Shown here piece after piece: positions 1 through 8,573 of a DNA stretch of 64,000 bases (position 1 is its first letter; every line of letters starts with the position of its first letter). The notes under the pieces were generated by a model that made no database searches, was not told the origin of the DNA, and was given only the letters and a program-made list of their open reading frames with translations. This stretch comes from Gordonia spumicola. Its GTDB lineage: Bacteria; Actinomycetota; Actinomycetes; Mycobacteriales; Mycobacteriaceae. The stretch is taken from the NCBI RefSeq assembly GCF_009932475.1, contig NZ_BJOV01000001.1, positions 62,001-126,000 on the forward strand, given 5' to 3'. Made by a program: the position numbers and the translations under genes.

Positions 1-2
1 GC

Positions 3-821
3 GGCGACAAGTCGCCCGATCAGGGTGTCGCGGCGCGAGCCGTCGACGTCTTCGACAAGAACCTGTCGGGCAACGGGCAGGCGATCGCCGATTCGATCAA
101 GCAGATGTCGACAGTCGTCGGCACCCTGTCGGACAATCGCGACGACGTGTTCGGTGCGGTGAAGAGCCTGCAGCAGCTCACCGAGCAGCTGTCGACGAGC
201 CACGATCAGCTCGTCCAGTTCAACGGCCGGATGGCGTCGGTCAGCGAAGTCATGGCGGGCAGCAGCCAGTCGCTCGGCGACGCGATGAGCAACCTCAACG
301 GCGCGATCAGCGACCTCGAAGGCTTCCTCGGCGAGAACAGCTCGACCGTCGTCTCGACCGTCGACAAGCTCGCCCAGCTCACCGGGACCCTGAAGAAGAA
401 GGACGAGCAGCTCCGCGGACTGCTGCATTCGGCTCCGACGCAGCTCGCGAACTTCTTCAACATCTACAACCCGCTGACCGGTTCGCTCGACGGCGTGTTC
501 GGTCTCGGCATGGGCGCCAACCTGATCTCCCTGCTGTGCGGCACCATGCAGTCGACGGCGCGCCCCGGCGACACCAAGCTCGACATCGATCAGTGCGTCG
601 ACCTGCTCGGGCCGATCATGAAGGACATCGTCGTCAACTACCCGCCGTTCATGGCGAACCCGGTCATCGGCCGGACCGCGTCGCCCGACCAGATCACCTA
701 CCAGAACGCCGACGTGCGGGCCCGCGCCCGACAGGGCGTCGTCGAACGCGACGCCGAGAGTCGTGCCGCGATGCCCGACCCGTTGACGAAGCTGCTGGTT
801 CCGTTCGGAGGCGACAAATGA
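3..821 (+). CDS. MCE family protein, MceD-type (5' end outside window)
   Basis: One of the six MCE subunits that build the periplasmic lipid-conducting tube of a Mce importer. The reading frame is open back to base 3, so only the C-terminal 272 residues are seen and the membrane anchor and MCE domain lie upstream. What remains is a long, low-hydrophobicity helical region (about residues 1-140) followed by a Cys-containing tail with a conserved FFNIYNPLTGSLDG stretch, typical of MceC/MceD. The D position is inferred from order: the next gene is the lipoprotein MceE and then MceF. The stop overlaps the next ATG (ATGA), so the two are translationally coupled. The system is probably Mce4-like (sterol import), because two Mce-associated genes follow and a KstR-controlled gene is next; this is inference. 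Confidence 0.85.
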   Translation, partial: GDKSPDQGVAARAVDVFDKNLSGNGQAIADSIKQMSTVVGTLSDNRDDVFGAVKSLQQLTEQLSTSHDQLVQFNGRMASVSEVMAGSSQSLGDAMSNLNGAISDLEGFLGENSSTVVSTVDKLAQLTGTLKKKDEQLRGLLHSAPTQLANFFNIYNPLTGSLDGVFGLGMGANLISLLCGTMQSTARPGDTKLDIDQCVDLLGPIMKDIVVNYPPFMANPVIGRTASPDQITYQNADVRARARQGVVERDAESRAAMPDPLTKLLVPFGGDK

Positions 822-2095
822 CGACCACGCGCATGCGCCTCGTCGCGCTCGCGGCGGGACTCCTGGTGCTGGCACCGGTCACCGCGGCGTGCAGCGGCAA
901 CCCGGTCACCTCGCTCTCGTCGATCGGCGCCGAAGGCACCGGTGCGGGCGCGTACACGATCACGGCGACGATCCCGTCGGCCGCGGGCGTCGTCCGGAAC
1001 GCTCCGGTGATGATGAACGACGCGACCATCGGCAGCGTCGGCGACATCGAGATCGTCGATTGGCACGCCAAGCTGACGCTCCGGCTCAACGAGGGCGTCA
1101 AGATCCCGACGGGTTCGCACGCCATGATCGGCATGACGAGCGTTCTCGGCTCGTCGCACATCGCGATCGTCGCGCCGTCCAAGGCGACGGGGCAGTACCT
1201 CTCCGCCGGCGGCTCGCTCTCGCTGCCGAACTGCCCGAAGCAGGACAACATCGCGATGCCGGAGACCAAGCCGGTCGCCGACATCAACGCGGCTCAGCAG
1301 GTCGATCCCTGCATGTACCCGACGACCGAGCAGGTCCTCAGCTCGCTGTCGGTGGTGCTCAACGGAGGCGGTCTCTCGCAGGTCGGCGACATCGTGCACG
1401 AGATGAGTCAGGCGCTCGGCGGCAACGACGATGAGATCCGCACCCTGATCCCGCGTCTGAACACCCTGGTCAACGACCTCAACGGCCAGACTCAGAACAT
1501 CATCTCCGCGATGGAGGGGATGGACCGCCTGTCGCAGACGATCAACGACCAGACGCCGACGGTGCAGCGCGCCCTCGAGTCGGGTCCGAAGATCCTGCAG
1601 CTGCTCGTCGATGAGCGGGCCAACCTGATCTCGGCGCTCGACAACGTCGGCGACCTGTCGTCGACGGTGAACGACATCCTCGCCGAGAACAGCGACGACA
1701 TCAAGACGATCGTCCCCAACATGCGGAAGCTGATGGAGCAACTGTCGATGACGGGGCCCGCGCTCTCGAACTCGCTGCGCATCCTGTTGACCTTCCCCTT
1801 CCTCGAAGAGAAGATCCCCACGATCGTCAAGGGCGACTACGTGAACTCCGACCTGGTGCTCGACCTGACGTGGAGCCGTCTCAACAAGACGATGGTCGCG
1901 TCGGTGACGAACCCCGAGGGCGTGTCCGGCAAGCCGGCGAACCTCGCCAAGCGCGGCACCAACCCGTTCACCGCGCCGCTGACGCCGGGCATCACCACAC
2001 CCAAGCAGAAGGACCCGGCCAACCCGAAGCCGTCCGAGCTGACACCGAAGTCGTCGGTCCCGACAACCACGAAGAAGAGCGGAGGCGATCGATGA
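818..2095 (+). CDS. MCE family lipoprotein, MceE/Lpr-type
   Basis: Lipid-anchored MCE subunit of the Mce importer, 425 residues. The ATG at 818 overlaps the upstream stop and gives a clear lipoprotein signal: Arg-rich start, hydrophobic run, lipobox VTAAC with the acylated Cys at residue 25. The MCE domain follows (about residues 38-120, containing the NAPVMMNDATIGSVGDI segment), then a long helical region and a Pro/Lys/Thr-rich C-terminus. A lipoprotein in fifth position is the hallmark of MceE (LprK/LprN type). An in-frame opening runs further upstream in the mceD coding region but lacks any signal sequence, so 818 is preferred. It overlaps mceF by four bases. Confidence 0.92.
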   Translation: MTTTRMRLVALAAGLLVLAPVTAACSGNPVTSLSSIGAEGTGAGAYTITATIPSAAGVVRNAPVMMNDATIGSVGDIEIVDWHAKLTLRLNEGVKIPTGSHAMIGMTSVLGSSHIAIVAPSKATGQYLSAGGSLSLPNCPKQDNIAMPETKPVADINAAQQVDPCMYPTTEQVLSSLSVVLNGGGLSQVGDIVHEMSQALGGNDDEIRTLIPRLNTLVNDLNGQTQNIISAMEGMDRLSQTINDQTPTVQRALESGPKILQLLVDERANLISALDNVGDLSSTVNDILAENSDDIKTIVPNMRKLMEQLSMTGPALSNSLRILLTFPFLEEKIPTIVKGDYVNSDLVLDLTWSRLNKTMVASVTNPEGVSGKPANLAKRGTNPFTAPLTPGITTPKQKDPANPKPSELTPKSSVPTTTKKSGGDR

Positions 2096-3516
2096 AGATC
2101 ACCCGCTTCGTCCGCATGCAGCTGCTGATCTTCAGCATCGTCACGGTGATCTCCCTCGTCGTGATGGCGGTGTTCTACATCCGCATCCCGCAGATGTTCG
2201 GCATCGGCAGCTACAACGTCGAGGTGTCGATGAAATCGACCGGCGGCCTGTACCAGAACGCGAACGTGAGTTTCCGCGGCGTCAACGTCGGCAAGGTGAC
2301 GGGCGTCCGTCTCACGTCCGACGGTGTCGCCGCCGACCTCACGATCGAGTCGGGAACCGAGATCCCGGCCGATTCGGTGGTCTCGGTCCGCAGCGTGTCG
2401 GCCGTCGGCGAGCAGTTCGTCGAGTTCACGCCGCCTGCCGACTCGTCGGGCCCGGTCCTGTCGAACGGCGCGAGCGTGACCGCGACCGACCTGCCGGTCG
2501 AGATCTCCTCGATGCTCGACCAGGCCGATGCGCTCCTGGCCGACGTCAGCAATGCCAAGGTCCGCGCGGTCATGGACGAGGCTTTCACCGCGTTCAACGG
2601 CACCGCGGACGAACTGCAGCGGCTCATGGACTCGATGGTCCTGTTCGTCGGCGCGATGAACAAGAACGTCGACGCGACCGTCGACCTGGTCCGGCAGGCC
2701 GGCCCGATCCTGGCGACCCAGAATCGGACCGCCGATCAGATCCGCAGCTGGACGCGCGACCTCACCAAGGTCACCGACACTCTGCGCGCGGGCAATCCGG
2801 ATATCACCGACATCCTGGCGAAGGGGCCCGGCGTCGCGTCGCAGGCCAAGAACCTGTTCGACGACATGGCACCGGGCTTCGAGCTGGGCATGTCGAACCT
2901 GAAGGTCGCGGCGCGCACGATGGCCGTCTACCTGCCGAACCTGCGGCAGACCATCGTGCTGTACCCGCGCGTGCTGTCGGCGCTGATCACGGCCGTGAAC
3001 ACCGGCTCCAACCGGCACGGTGCGAACGTGAACTTCACGCTGGGCTTCCAGGACCCGCCGACCTGCACCGTCGGCTTCCTCGAGCCGAGCAAGTGGCGGT
3101 TCCCGTCGGCGACGACGCCGCAGGACCTGCCGCCCGGCCTGTTGTGCCGTCTCCCGCAGGACTCGCAGACCTCGGTCCGCGGCGCCCGCAACTTCCCGTG
3201 TGTCGAGTTCCCCGGCCGTCGTGCGCCGACTCCGGCCGAGTGCCGCACCGGTTTCGTCCCGTCGAACAAGGACAACGTCGCGCTTCCGAACGGCTTCCCG
3301 GGCACCAACTTGCCCAAGCAGCCCGCCGGGTATGTCGTTCCCGGCAGTCCGACCGACTACGACGCTTCGCCCGCCACGTACGCGACCACGTACGATCCGG
3401 AGACGGGGGAGTTCATCGGCCCGGACGGCAAGACGTACAAGACGCAGGCCGGCGCCGACAACCGCAACCAGAAGAAGCAATGGTACGAACTGATCACGAA
3501 GACGGTCCAGTCCTGA
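2092..3516 (+). CDS. MCE family protein, MceF-type
   Basis: Last MCE subunit of the importer, 474 residues. One N-terminal membrane segment (about residues 9-30) anchors it in the inner membrane. The MCE domain covers about residues 38-115 (VSFRGVNVGKVTGV core), followed by a helical needle-forming region to about residue 320. The C-terminal third is Pro-rich with several Cys residues. The start is set by the ATG overlapping the mceE stop and by the membrane segment directly after it. The gene is followed by two Mce-associated genes with overlapping ends, consistent with one operon. Confidence 0.92.
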   Translation: MKITRFVRMQLLIFSIVTVISLVVMAVFYIRIPQMFGIGSYNVEVSMKSTGGLYQNANVSFRGVNVGKVTGVRLTSDGVAADLTIESGTEIPADSVVSVRSVSAVGEQFVEFTPPADSSGPVLSNGASVTATDLPVEISSMLDQADALLADVSNAKVRAVMDEAFTAFNGTADELQRLMDSMVLFVGAMNKNVDATVDLVRQAGPILATQNRTADQIRSWTRDLTKVTDTLRAGNPDITDILAKGPGVASQAKNLFDDMAPGFELGMSNLKVAARTMAVYLPNLRQTIVLYPRVLSALITAVNTGSNRHGANVNFTLGFQDPPTCTVGFLEPSKWRFPSATTPQDLPPGLLCRLPQDSQTSVRGARNFPCVEFPGRRAPTPAECRTGFVPSNKDNVALPNGFPGTNLPKQPAGYVVPGSPTDYDASPATYATTYDPETGEFIGPDGKTYKTQAGADNRNQKKQWYELITKTVQS

Positions 3517-4310
3517 ATCCGGACTCGCCCGACGACACGAAGAAGACTGCGGCGGTCCGCAAGTCGAGTCCCGTCTCCCGTCGACGCAAGCCGTCGTCGA
3601 AGGCGGCCCCGACACCCGACACGGGCGTCTCGGCCGACGCCGAGACCGACGACGTCGCGGACACGACGGAGAAGGTCGACCTCGAGAAGAGCGAGACCGT
3701 CGCCGCCGTCGAGACTGTCGACGCTGCCGAGGCACAGACCGTGGTCGCCGGTCCGCAACCGGTGTCGTACCGGGCGCGGCGTTCGTCCGTGAAGGCGCCG
3801 ATGGGCTCGTCGTCCGGCGGAGTGAAGCTGCTGCCGGTGCTCGCCGTCGTCTTCGGTGCGCTGCTGCTCATCGGGTCGATCGTCGCGTCGAGCATCTTCC
3901 TGGTGCGGTCGTCCGACATCAACGACGAGCGCGCGCTCCGGGCGAGCTACGACCAGTTCGCGCAGGAGGTGGTCATCAAGCTGACCACGCTCGACAAGGC
4001 CAACGCCGACGACATGTACAAGTTCATGCTCGAACACACCAGCGGTCGTGCGAAGACGCAGTTCGACGCGTCGATGAAGCAGGCGAGAGACCTCATCAAG
4101 TCGGACAACATGAAGACCACCACCACGGTGGTGGCCTCCGCGGTGGAGAAGGCCGAGCAGGATCAGGGTTCGGTGCTCGTCGTGTTCGTCTGGCAGGGCA
4201 TCGCGCCCGAGGCCCCGCAGCAGCCCGACATTCAGACGTTCCGCTCCCGCATCTCGATCACGCGGATCAACGGCGATCTGAAGATGACGAACTTCGAGTG
4301 GGTGAACTGA
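3480..4310 (+). CDS. Mce-associated membrane protein (Mam-type)
   Basis: Accessory protein encoded directly behind an mce operon; Mam proteins of this type support assembly or stability of the Mce complex. 276 residues if the ATG at 3480 is used: a charged, low-complexity cytoplasmic N-terminus (about 110 residues, rich in Glu, Asp, Val and Thr), one membrane segment (about residues 115-140), then an extracytoplasmic domain of about 130 residues like that of the next gene. The ATG overlaps the end of mceF by 37 bases and has AGAAGAAG just upstream. A CTG at 3513, on the mceF stop, would remove 11 residues and cannot be excluded. Confidence 0.8.
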   Translation: MVRTDHEDGPVLNPDSPDDTKKTAAVRKSSPVSRRRKPSSKAAPTPDTGVSADAETDDVADTTEKVDLEKSETVAAVETVDAAEAQTVVAGPQPVSYRARRSSVKAPMGSSSGGVKLLPVLAVVFGALLLIGSIVASSIFLVRSSDINDERALRASYDQFAQEVVIKLTTLDKANADDMYKFMLEHTSGRAKTQFDASMKQARDLIKSDNMKTTTTVVASAVEKAEQDQGSVLVVFVWQGIAPEAPQQPDIQTFRSRISITRINGDLKMTNFEWVN

Positions 4311-4912
4311 TGTCGACGAATCGAATCCTCGCGGTCGTCGGCGGACTGCTCGTCGTCGCCGCCGTCGCCCTCGCGGTGTTCTCCGGCGTCCGCTACTGGG
4401 GGCTGCGCGCGGAGGAGAACTCCAGGGACAGCGCCCTGCAGGCGGCGACGGAGTACACGGACACGATGTTCGCGCGCAACCCGAAGACCGTCGTCGACAA
4501 CATCAACAAGTCGATGGACTTCTTGACCGGCAACGCGAAGGACGAGTTCCAGAAGAACGTCTCCGAGTACGACATCGCGACGAAGGTGAAGTCGGACAAG
4601 ATCGTGTCGGTGGTGACGATTCAGGGTGCGGGCGTGATGTCGAATACCAGCGACACCGCGAAGGTCCTCGTCTACATGAACCTGTCGACCACGCGGAACA
4701 CCGTCGAAGACGTGCAGATCGACCCGTCGCGTCTGGTCTACGACATGGTGCGCCGCGACGGCAAGTGGCTGATCAGCGCGATCGACATCCTCGACGACGA
4801 CTCGTTGAAGTCGCGCGTCCAGAAGGCCGAGACCGTCCCGTCCGGTGCGGTGAAGATCCCGTCGGCGTCCAGTTCCGTCCCCGTCCCGTCGGCCCCCGTC
4901 CCGACTTCCTGA
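4310..4912 (+). CDS. Mce-associated membrane protein (Mam-type), second copy
   Basis: Second small Mce-associated protein, 200 residues, with an N-terminal membrane segment (about residues 6-27) and a single extracytoplasmic alpha+beta domain ending in a Ser/Pro/Val-rich tail. The ATG at 4310 shares one base with the preceding stop (TGATG). A GTG at 4298 would add four residues. Its fold region (DSALQAATEYTDTMF, then a YDMVRRDGKWLISAI strand) parallels the upstream gene, so the pair resembles mam4A/mam4B of the mycobacterial mce4 locus. Two hairpins follow before the convergent aldehyde dehydrogenase gene. Confidence 0.82.
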   Translation: MSTNRILAVVGGLLVVAAVALAVFSGVRYWGLRAEENSRDSALQAATEYTDTMFARNPKTVVDNINKSMDFLTGNAKDEFQKNVSEYDIATKVKSDKIVSVVTIQGAGVMSNTSDTAKVLVYMNLSTTRNTVEDVQIDPSRLVYDMVRRDGKWLISAIDILDDDSLKSRVQKAETVPSGAVKIPSASSSVPVPSAPVPTS

Positions 4913-4926
4913 CCTGGCCCGTACAC

Positions 4927-4989
4927 CCACAAGAACTTCGGCACTCGCCGCCGCGTCAGACGCGGCCGCGAGTGCCGAAGTTCTTGTGG
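4927..4989. terminator. Long perfect hairpin at convergent junction; repeated element
   Basis: Arms 4927-4948 and 4968-4989 are perfectly complementary over 22 bp, with a second small stem (4951-4957/4959-4965) in the loop. It lies 14 bases after the Mce-associated gene stop and probably ends that operon. The 15-base inner part of the arm, AACTTCGGCACTCGC, recurs in the hairpin at 62213-62265. Confidence 0.75.
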
Positions 4990-5001
4990 ACGCGTTGACG
5001 A

Positions 5002-5044
5002 CCGAAGGCCCGGACTCCCGTGGTGTGGGGGTCCGGGCCTTCGG
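5002..5044. terminator. Hairpin terminator, end of aldehyde dehydrogenase gene
   Basis: A 14-bp perfect stem (5002-5015 with 5031-5044; arm CCGAAGGCCCGGAC) lies immediately downstream of the minus-strand aldehyde dehydrogenase stop. There is no U-tract, as is usual for terminators in high-GC actinobacteria. Confidence 0.7.
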
Positions 5045-5052
5045 CGCCGTGC

Positions 5053-6510
5053 TTACGTGGTGGTGTAGCCCATCGGCATGAGGATCGACTTGTGCTCGAG
5101 GTAGCTCTCGAGGCCTTCCTTGCCGTTCTCCCGGCCGATGCCCGACTTCTTGTATCCGCCGAACGGCGACGACGGATCGATGGCGTACCAGTTGATGCCG
5201 ACGGTACCGGTGCGCACCCGCTTGGCGACCTCGATGCCCTTGTCGACGTCGGCGGTCCAGACCGAGCCGGCGAGGCCGTAGTCGGAGTCGTTCGCGATGG
5301 CGATCGCCTCGTCGAGTTCGTCGTAGGCGATGACGCTGATGACGGGCCCGAAGATCTCCTCGCGGGCGATGGTCATGTCATTGGTGACGCCGGTGAAGAT
5401 GGTCGGGCCGACGAAATTGCCGGTGCCGACCGACGGAGCCTCGACTTCGAGGACCGCGGTGGCGCCTTCGGCCTTGCCCTTGGCGATGTAGCCGGTGACC
5501 TTCTCGTGCTGGCGGTCGTTGATGATCGGGCCCAGCTTGGTCTCCGGGTCGGTCGGGAGACCGGGGGTGAACGTCGACGCGACGGCGACCATCGCGTCGA
5601 CCACCTCGTCGTGGCGCGAGCGCGGGACGAGGACGCGGGTCTGCGCGACGCACGCCTGGCCTGCGTTCAGGATGCCCGAGAAGACGAGCATCGGGGCGCT
5701 GGCGGCGGCGTCGGCGTCGTCGAGGACGATGGCGGCCGACTTGCCGCCGAGTTCCAGCGAGCAGCGCTTGAGCTGTTCGCCGCAGCGAGCGGCGATCGAC
5801 GCGCCCGCGGCCGTCGACCCGGTGAAGGTGATCTTGTCGACCTCAGGGTGATCGACGAGTGCCTTGCCGGTCTCGACGCCGCCGGGGACGATCGAGATGA
5901 CGCCCTCGGGGACGCCGGCCTCGGTGAAGATCTCGGCGAGCACGTTGGCGTTGAGCGGGGTCTCCGGGGCCGGCTTCAGGACCACCGAGCATCCGGCGGC
6001 CAGTGCGGGGCCGAACTTGTTGCAGAAGAGGAACAGCGGCACGTTCCAGGCGATGATCGCTCCGACGACGCCGATCGGCTCGCGGACGATCAGCGTCTCA
6101 CCGAACAGGCCGGTGCGCTTCTCCTCCCATTCGTAGGCCTCGGCGGCGTCGGCGTAGGCGGAGAGCACGCCGGTGCCCGCGAGCTGCTGGAGTGTGGCGA
6201 CGTCGCCGGGGGTGGCGCCCATCTCGGCGGAGACGAGTTCGCCGATCTGCGCGCCGCGCTCGTTGATCAGTTCGACGGCGCGGCGGATCACCGCAGCTCG
6301 CTGGGCCGGGGGAGTTGTGCTCCAAACGCCGGAGTCGAATGCTTCGCGCGCCGCGCGGACCGCGTTGTCGACGTCGGTGGCGTCGGCCGACGGGACCGAC
6401 CCGACCTTCTCGCCGGTGGCGGGCGAGAACACGTCGAGGACTTCGGTGGAGTGCGGGTCCACCCACTTTCCACCGATGTACAGCTGAGTGGTCTCGATCG
6501 GGTCGGTCAT
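5053..6510 (-). CDS. NAD(P)-dependent aldehyde dehydrogenase, KstR-controlled
   Basis: Oxidises an aldehyde to the carboxylic acid in the cytosol. 485 residues, the usual length. The oxyanion Asn lies in AWNVP (about residue 156), the cofactor-binding FTGSTAAG at about 229, the general base Glu253 in LELGGKS, and the nucleophile Cys287 in GQACVAQTRV, with EIFGPVISV near 385. The start has AGGAG six bases upstream. A perfect KstR-type operator lies 50-63 bases upstream, over the likely -35 region, so it should be derepressed by sterol metabolites. This fits the mce genes next door. Class and length resemble the mycobacterial Rv0223c-type enzymes; the actual aldehyde is unknown. Confidence 0.93.
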   Translation of the reverse strand: MTDPIETTQLYIGGKWVDPHSTEVLDVFSPATGEKVGSVPSADATDVDNAVRAAREAFDSGVWSTTPPAQRAAVIRRAVELINERGAQIGELVSAEMGATPGDVATLQQLAGTGVLSAYADAAEAYEWEEKRTGLFGETLIVREPIGVVGAIIAWNVPLFLFCNKFGPALAAGCSVVLKPAPETPLNANVLAEIFTEAGVPEGVISIVPGGVETGKALVDHPEVDKITFTGSTAAGASIAARCGEQLKRCSLELGGKSAAIVLDDADAAASAPMLVFSGILNAGQACVAQTRVLVPRSRHDEVVDAMVAVASTFTPGLPTDPETKLGPIINDRQHEKVTGYIAKGKAEGATAVLEVEAPSVGTGNFVGPTIFTGVTNDMTIAREEIFGPVISVIAYDELDEAIAIANDSDYGLAGSVWTADVDKGIEVAKRVRTGTVGINWYAIDPSSPFGGYKKSGIGRENGKEGLESYLEHKSILMPMGYTTT

Positions 6511-6559
6511 GCGTGCTCCTGGGTAGCAGAGAGGGTTCTCCCCGATACTAGAGCACTAC

Positions 6560-6573
6560 TAGAACACGTTCTA
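6560..6573. promoter_or_regulatory. KstR-type operator
   Basis: TAGAACACGTTCTA matches the KstR consensus TnnAACnnGTTnnA at every fixed position, inside a 16-bp perfect palindrome (6559-6574). On the minus strand the box spans a possible -35 (TAGAAC) 17 bases from a TAGTAT -10 element of the aldehyde dehydrogenase gene. Confidence 0.85.
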
Positions 6574-6598
6574 GAAAAATCTGGCCGGAGTCGTGAAT

Positions 6599-6904
6599 TC
6601 AGGCGCTCGGCTTCGCGTCGATGACCACCTCGAATTCGAGCAGGCTCGCGCCGGACGCCACCGGCTTCTGATCGCCCGAGTGCGCGGCGCGCGCTCCTCC
6701 ATTCGCCCACGCCTGGAAGCTGGCCTCGTCCTCCCACTGGGTGACGACGAAGTAGCGGTCCTCGCCCTTGACCGGGCGCAGGAGCTGGAAGCCGAGGAAT
6801 CCGGCCGCGCCGTCGACGGTGCCCGCCCTGGCGGCGAACCGCTTCTCCAGCTCGGGGCCCGCACCTTCGGGGACTGCGATCGCGTTGATCTTGACGACGC
6901 TCAT
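6599..6904 (-). CDS. mhuD: Heme-degrading monooxygenase MhuD
   Basis: Non-canonical haem oxygenase that opens haem to release iron. 101 residues in one ferredoxin-like ABM domain; the family works as a dimer. The residues known to bind and ruffle haem in M. tuberculosis MhuD are at the same positions: Asn7 (VKINAI), Trp66 (FQAWANG) and His75. Nearly the whole sequence follows the MhuD pattern (PGELEKRFAARA-like helix, FLGFQLLRPVKGEDRYFVV). The ATG at 6904 has AAGGAA at ribosome-binding distance; an upstream in-frame start would add 23 unrelated residues. A 20-bp palindrome lies 22 bases upstream of the start. No IdeR iron box was seen. Confidence 0.93.
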   Translation of the reverse strand: MSVVKINAIAVPEGAGPELEKRFAARAGTVDGAAGFLGFQLLRPVKGEDRYFVVTQWEDEASFQAWANGGARAAHSGDQKPVASGASLLEFEVVIDAKPSA

Positions 6905-6926
6905 GACGTGATTCCTTGCCGTTCGG

Positions 6927-6946
6927 ATCAGGCGGACCCGCCTGAT
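6927..6946. promoter_or_regulatory. Perfect palindrome upstream of mhuD
   Basis: ATCAGGCGGACCCGCCTGAT: 9-bp arms with a 2-base centre, in the divergent region between mhuD and the PAP2-kinase gene. It has operator-like symmetry. It is not the IdeR iron-box sequence; the binding factor is unknown. Confidence 0.4.
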
Positions 6947-7023
6947 GAGTTGACGAGTGCCCGACGGGCACACCTCTGGTCACTGTAGTGCCGCGATCTC
7001 GGCAGGCCCGTCGACCGTCCGCG

Positions 7024-7029
7024 TACGTT
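7024..7029 (+). promoter_or_regulatory. -10 element, probable leaderless start
   Basis: TACGTT lies exactly 7 bases before the ATG at 7037, placing transcription start at the start codon. No ribosome-binding site is visible. Confidence 0.5.
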
Positions 7030-7036
7030 CGAAGGC

Positions 7037-8518
7037 ATGGCCGAGTCGACGTCGTATCCGTTCCGCACGCTCCGGGAGGGGTTGAACGATCTCGACATCA
7101 GACTGTTCGACGCCGTCGCGGAGTCGCCGAGCCCACTGCTGGACGCCACGATGCGCCCGTTGTCGGCCGCGGCCGATCACTCCAAACTGTGGATGGTGAT
7201 CGCCGCCGGGCTGGGCTTCGGCGGGCAGTCGTCCCGGCGAGCCGCGGTCCGTGGGCTCGGATTGCTCGCGGTCACGAGCCTGGTCGTCAATCAGGGCCTC
7301 AAACGGCTCCTTCCGCGGCGAAGGCCGCTGTTCGACGGCGTGCCGATCGCTCGCCTGCGCCGCCAGCCGACCTCGTCGTCCTTCCCTTCCGGGCATTCGG
7401 CGGCGGCCGCGGCGTTCGCGATCGGCGTCGGCCTCGAGAACCGCGGCGCCGGATACGTCCTCGCCGGACTGGCCGGTGCTGTGGGACTGTCGAGGATCGC
7501 GACGGGCGCGCACTATCCGGGCGACGTCCTGGCGGGCTTCGCGATCGGAGCGGGTGTCGCCGTCGCGGGCGCGCGCCTGGTCCCGATCGTCGACGACAGC
7601 AGGACGATGATCCCCGAGCCGACCGTGGAGACGATCGACGTGGACCCCGACGGCGCCGGGCTGATCGTGGTGCTCAATCCGGCGTCGGGCGACGGCACCG
7701 GAACGCGCGTCGCCGAGGAACTCCGCGACGCGCTGCCCGCCGCCGAGATCGTGGAGCTCACGGACGACTCGGACATCGACGTCATCGCGGCCGATGCCGC
7801 CGCCAGGGCCCGCTTCCTCGGCGTGGCGGGCGGCGACGGCACGGTGGCGACCGTCGCCGCGCACGCGATCGAGGCGGACAAACCGCTCGCGGTGTTCCCC
7901 GCGGGCACGTTCAACCACTTCGCCAAGGACATCGGGGCCCAGACGGTCGCCGCCGTCGTCGAGTCGATTCGTTCGGGGCGGATCGCGCACGTCGACGCGG
8001 TGTGGCTGAACGACGAGAAACTCCTGCTCAACACCGCGAGCATCGGAGCCTATCCGGAGTTCGTTCGCGCGAGGGAGCGGTATCAGCGACACCGAATCGG
8101 CAGGGTCACGGCCACTGTTCGGGCGTTCCGCGCGGTCAGGGCCCAGTCGGAACCCGCGCGCGTGCGGATCGAGGGCAGGCCGACGACGGTGTCGTTCTTC
8201 TTCCTCGGCCACTCCAGGTACGGGGCGTCGAACTTCGTGCCGGGTCGCCGTTCGCGCCTCGACGACGGCGTCCTCGACGTGCGTTACCTGGAGGACGGGC
8301 ACCGGTACGCGAACACCAGGCTGCTGTTGTCCCTGATCAGCGGGCGCATGCAGAACTCGAAGGTGTATCGGGAACTGCAGGCTCCCGTCGTCACCATCGA
8401 GGCCGACGAGCCGTTCCGGGTGGCGCACGACGGCGAGGCGGGCGATCTCCGCACGCGGGCGAGATTCCGGGTCGCCTATCGCGAGCTCCGCGTGTTCGGC
8501 GTGAGCCGCGTCGGGTGA
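7037..8518 (+). CDS. Fused PAP2 phosphatase / diacylglycerol (sphingosine) kinase-type enzyme
   Basis: Two-domain lipid enzyme of 493 residues. The N-terminal PAP2 membrane phosphatase has all three motifs: KRLLPRRRP (residues 89-97), PSGHS (117-121) and SRIATGAHYPGD (152-163, catalytic His159 and Asp163). The C-terminal domain (about 205-490) is a DAGK catalytic domain with VLNPASGDGTG (about 211), the nucleotide loop GGDGT (about 269) and FPAGTFNHFAKD. Linking a lipid phosphatase to a lipid kinase suggests phosphatidate/diacylglycerol turnover or a lipid-linked phosphate carrier in the membrane. The precise substrate cannot be told from sequence. Confidence 0.88.
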   Translation: MAESTSYPFRTLREGLNDLDIRLFDAVAESPSPLLDATMRPLSAAADHSKLWMVIAAGLGFGGQSSRRAAVRGLGLLAVTSLVVNQGLKRLLPRRRPLFDGVPIARLRRQPTSSSFPSGHSAAAAAFAIGVGLENRGAGYVLAGLAGAVGLSRIATGAHYPGDVLAGFAIGAGVAVAGARLVPIVDDSRTMIPEPTVETIDVDPDGAGLIVVLNPASGDGTGTRVAEELRDALPAAEIVELTDDSDIDVIAADAAARARFLGVAGGDGTVATVAAHAIEADKPLAVFPAGTFNHFAKDIGAQTVAAVVESIRSGRIAHVDAVWLNDEKLLLNTASIGAYPEFVRARERYQRHRIGRVTATVRAFRAVRAQSEPARVRIEGRPTTVSFFFLGHSRYGASNFVPGRRSRLDDGVLDVRYLEDGHRYANTRLLLSLISGRMQNSKVYRELQAPVVTIEADEPFRVAHDGEAGDLRTRARFRVAYRELRVFGVSRVG

Positions 8519-8573
8519 GCTGCAGGGCCCGCGAACCCGGCTCGTCGTGTCGGTGCGGATAGTGTCGATCGAT

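Noticed and set aside
1837-3735. Open frame of 632 codons on the minus strand
   Set aside because: Antisense to mceF; Arg/Asp/Gly low-complexity translation with no family resemblance.
6905-7036. IdeR iron box for mhuD
   Set aside because: I looked for TTAGGTTAGGCTAACCTAA-like sequence and found none; only the unrelated GC-rich palindrome is present.
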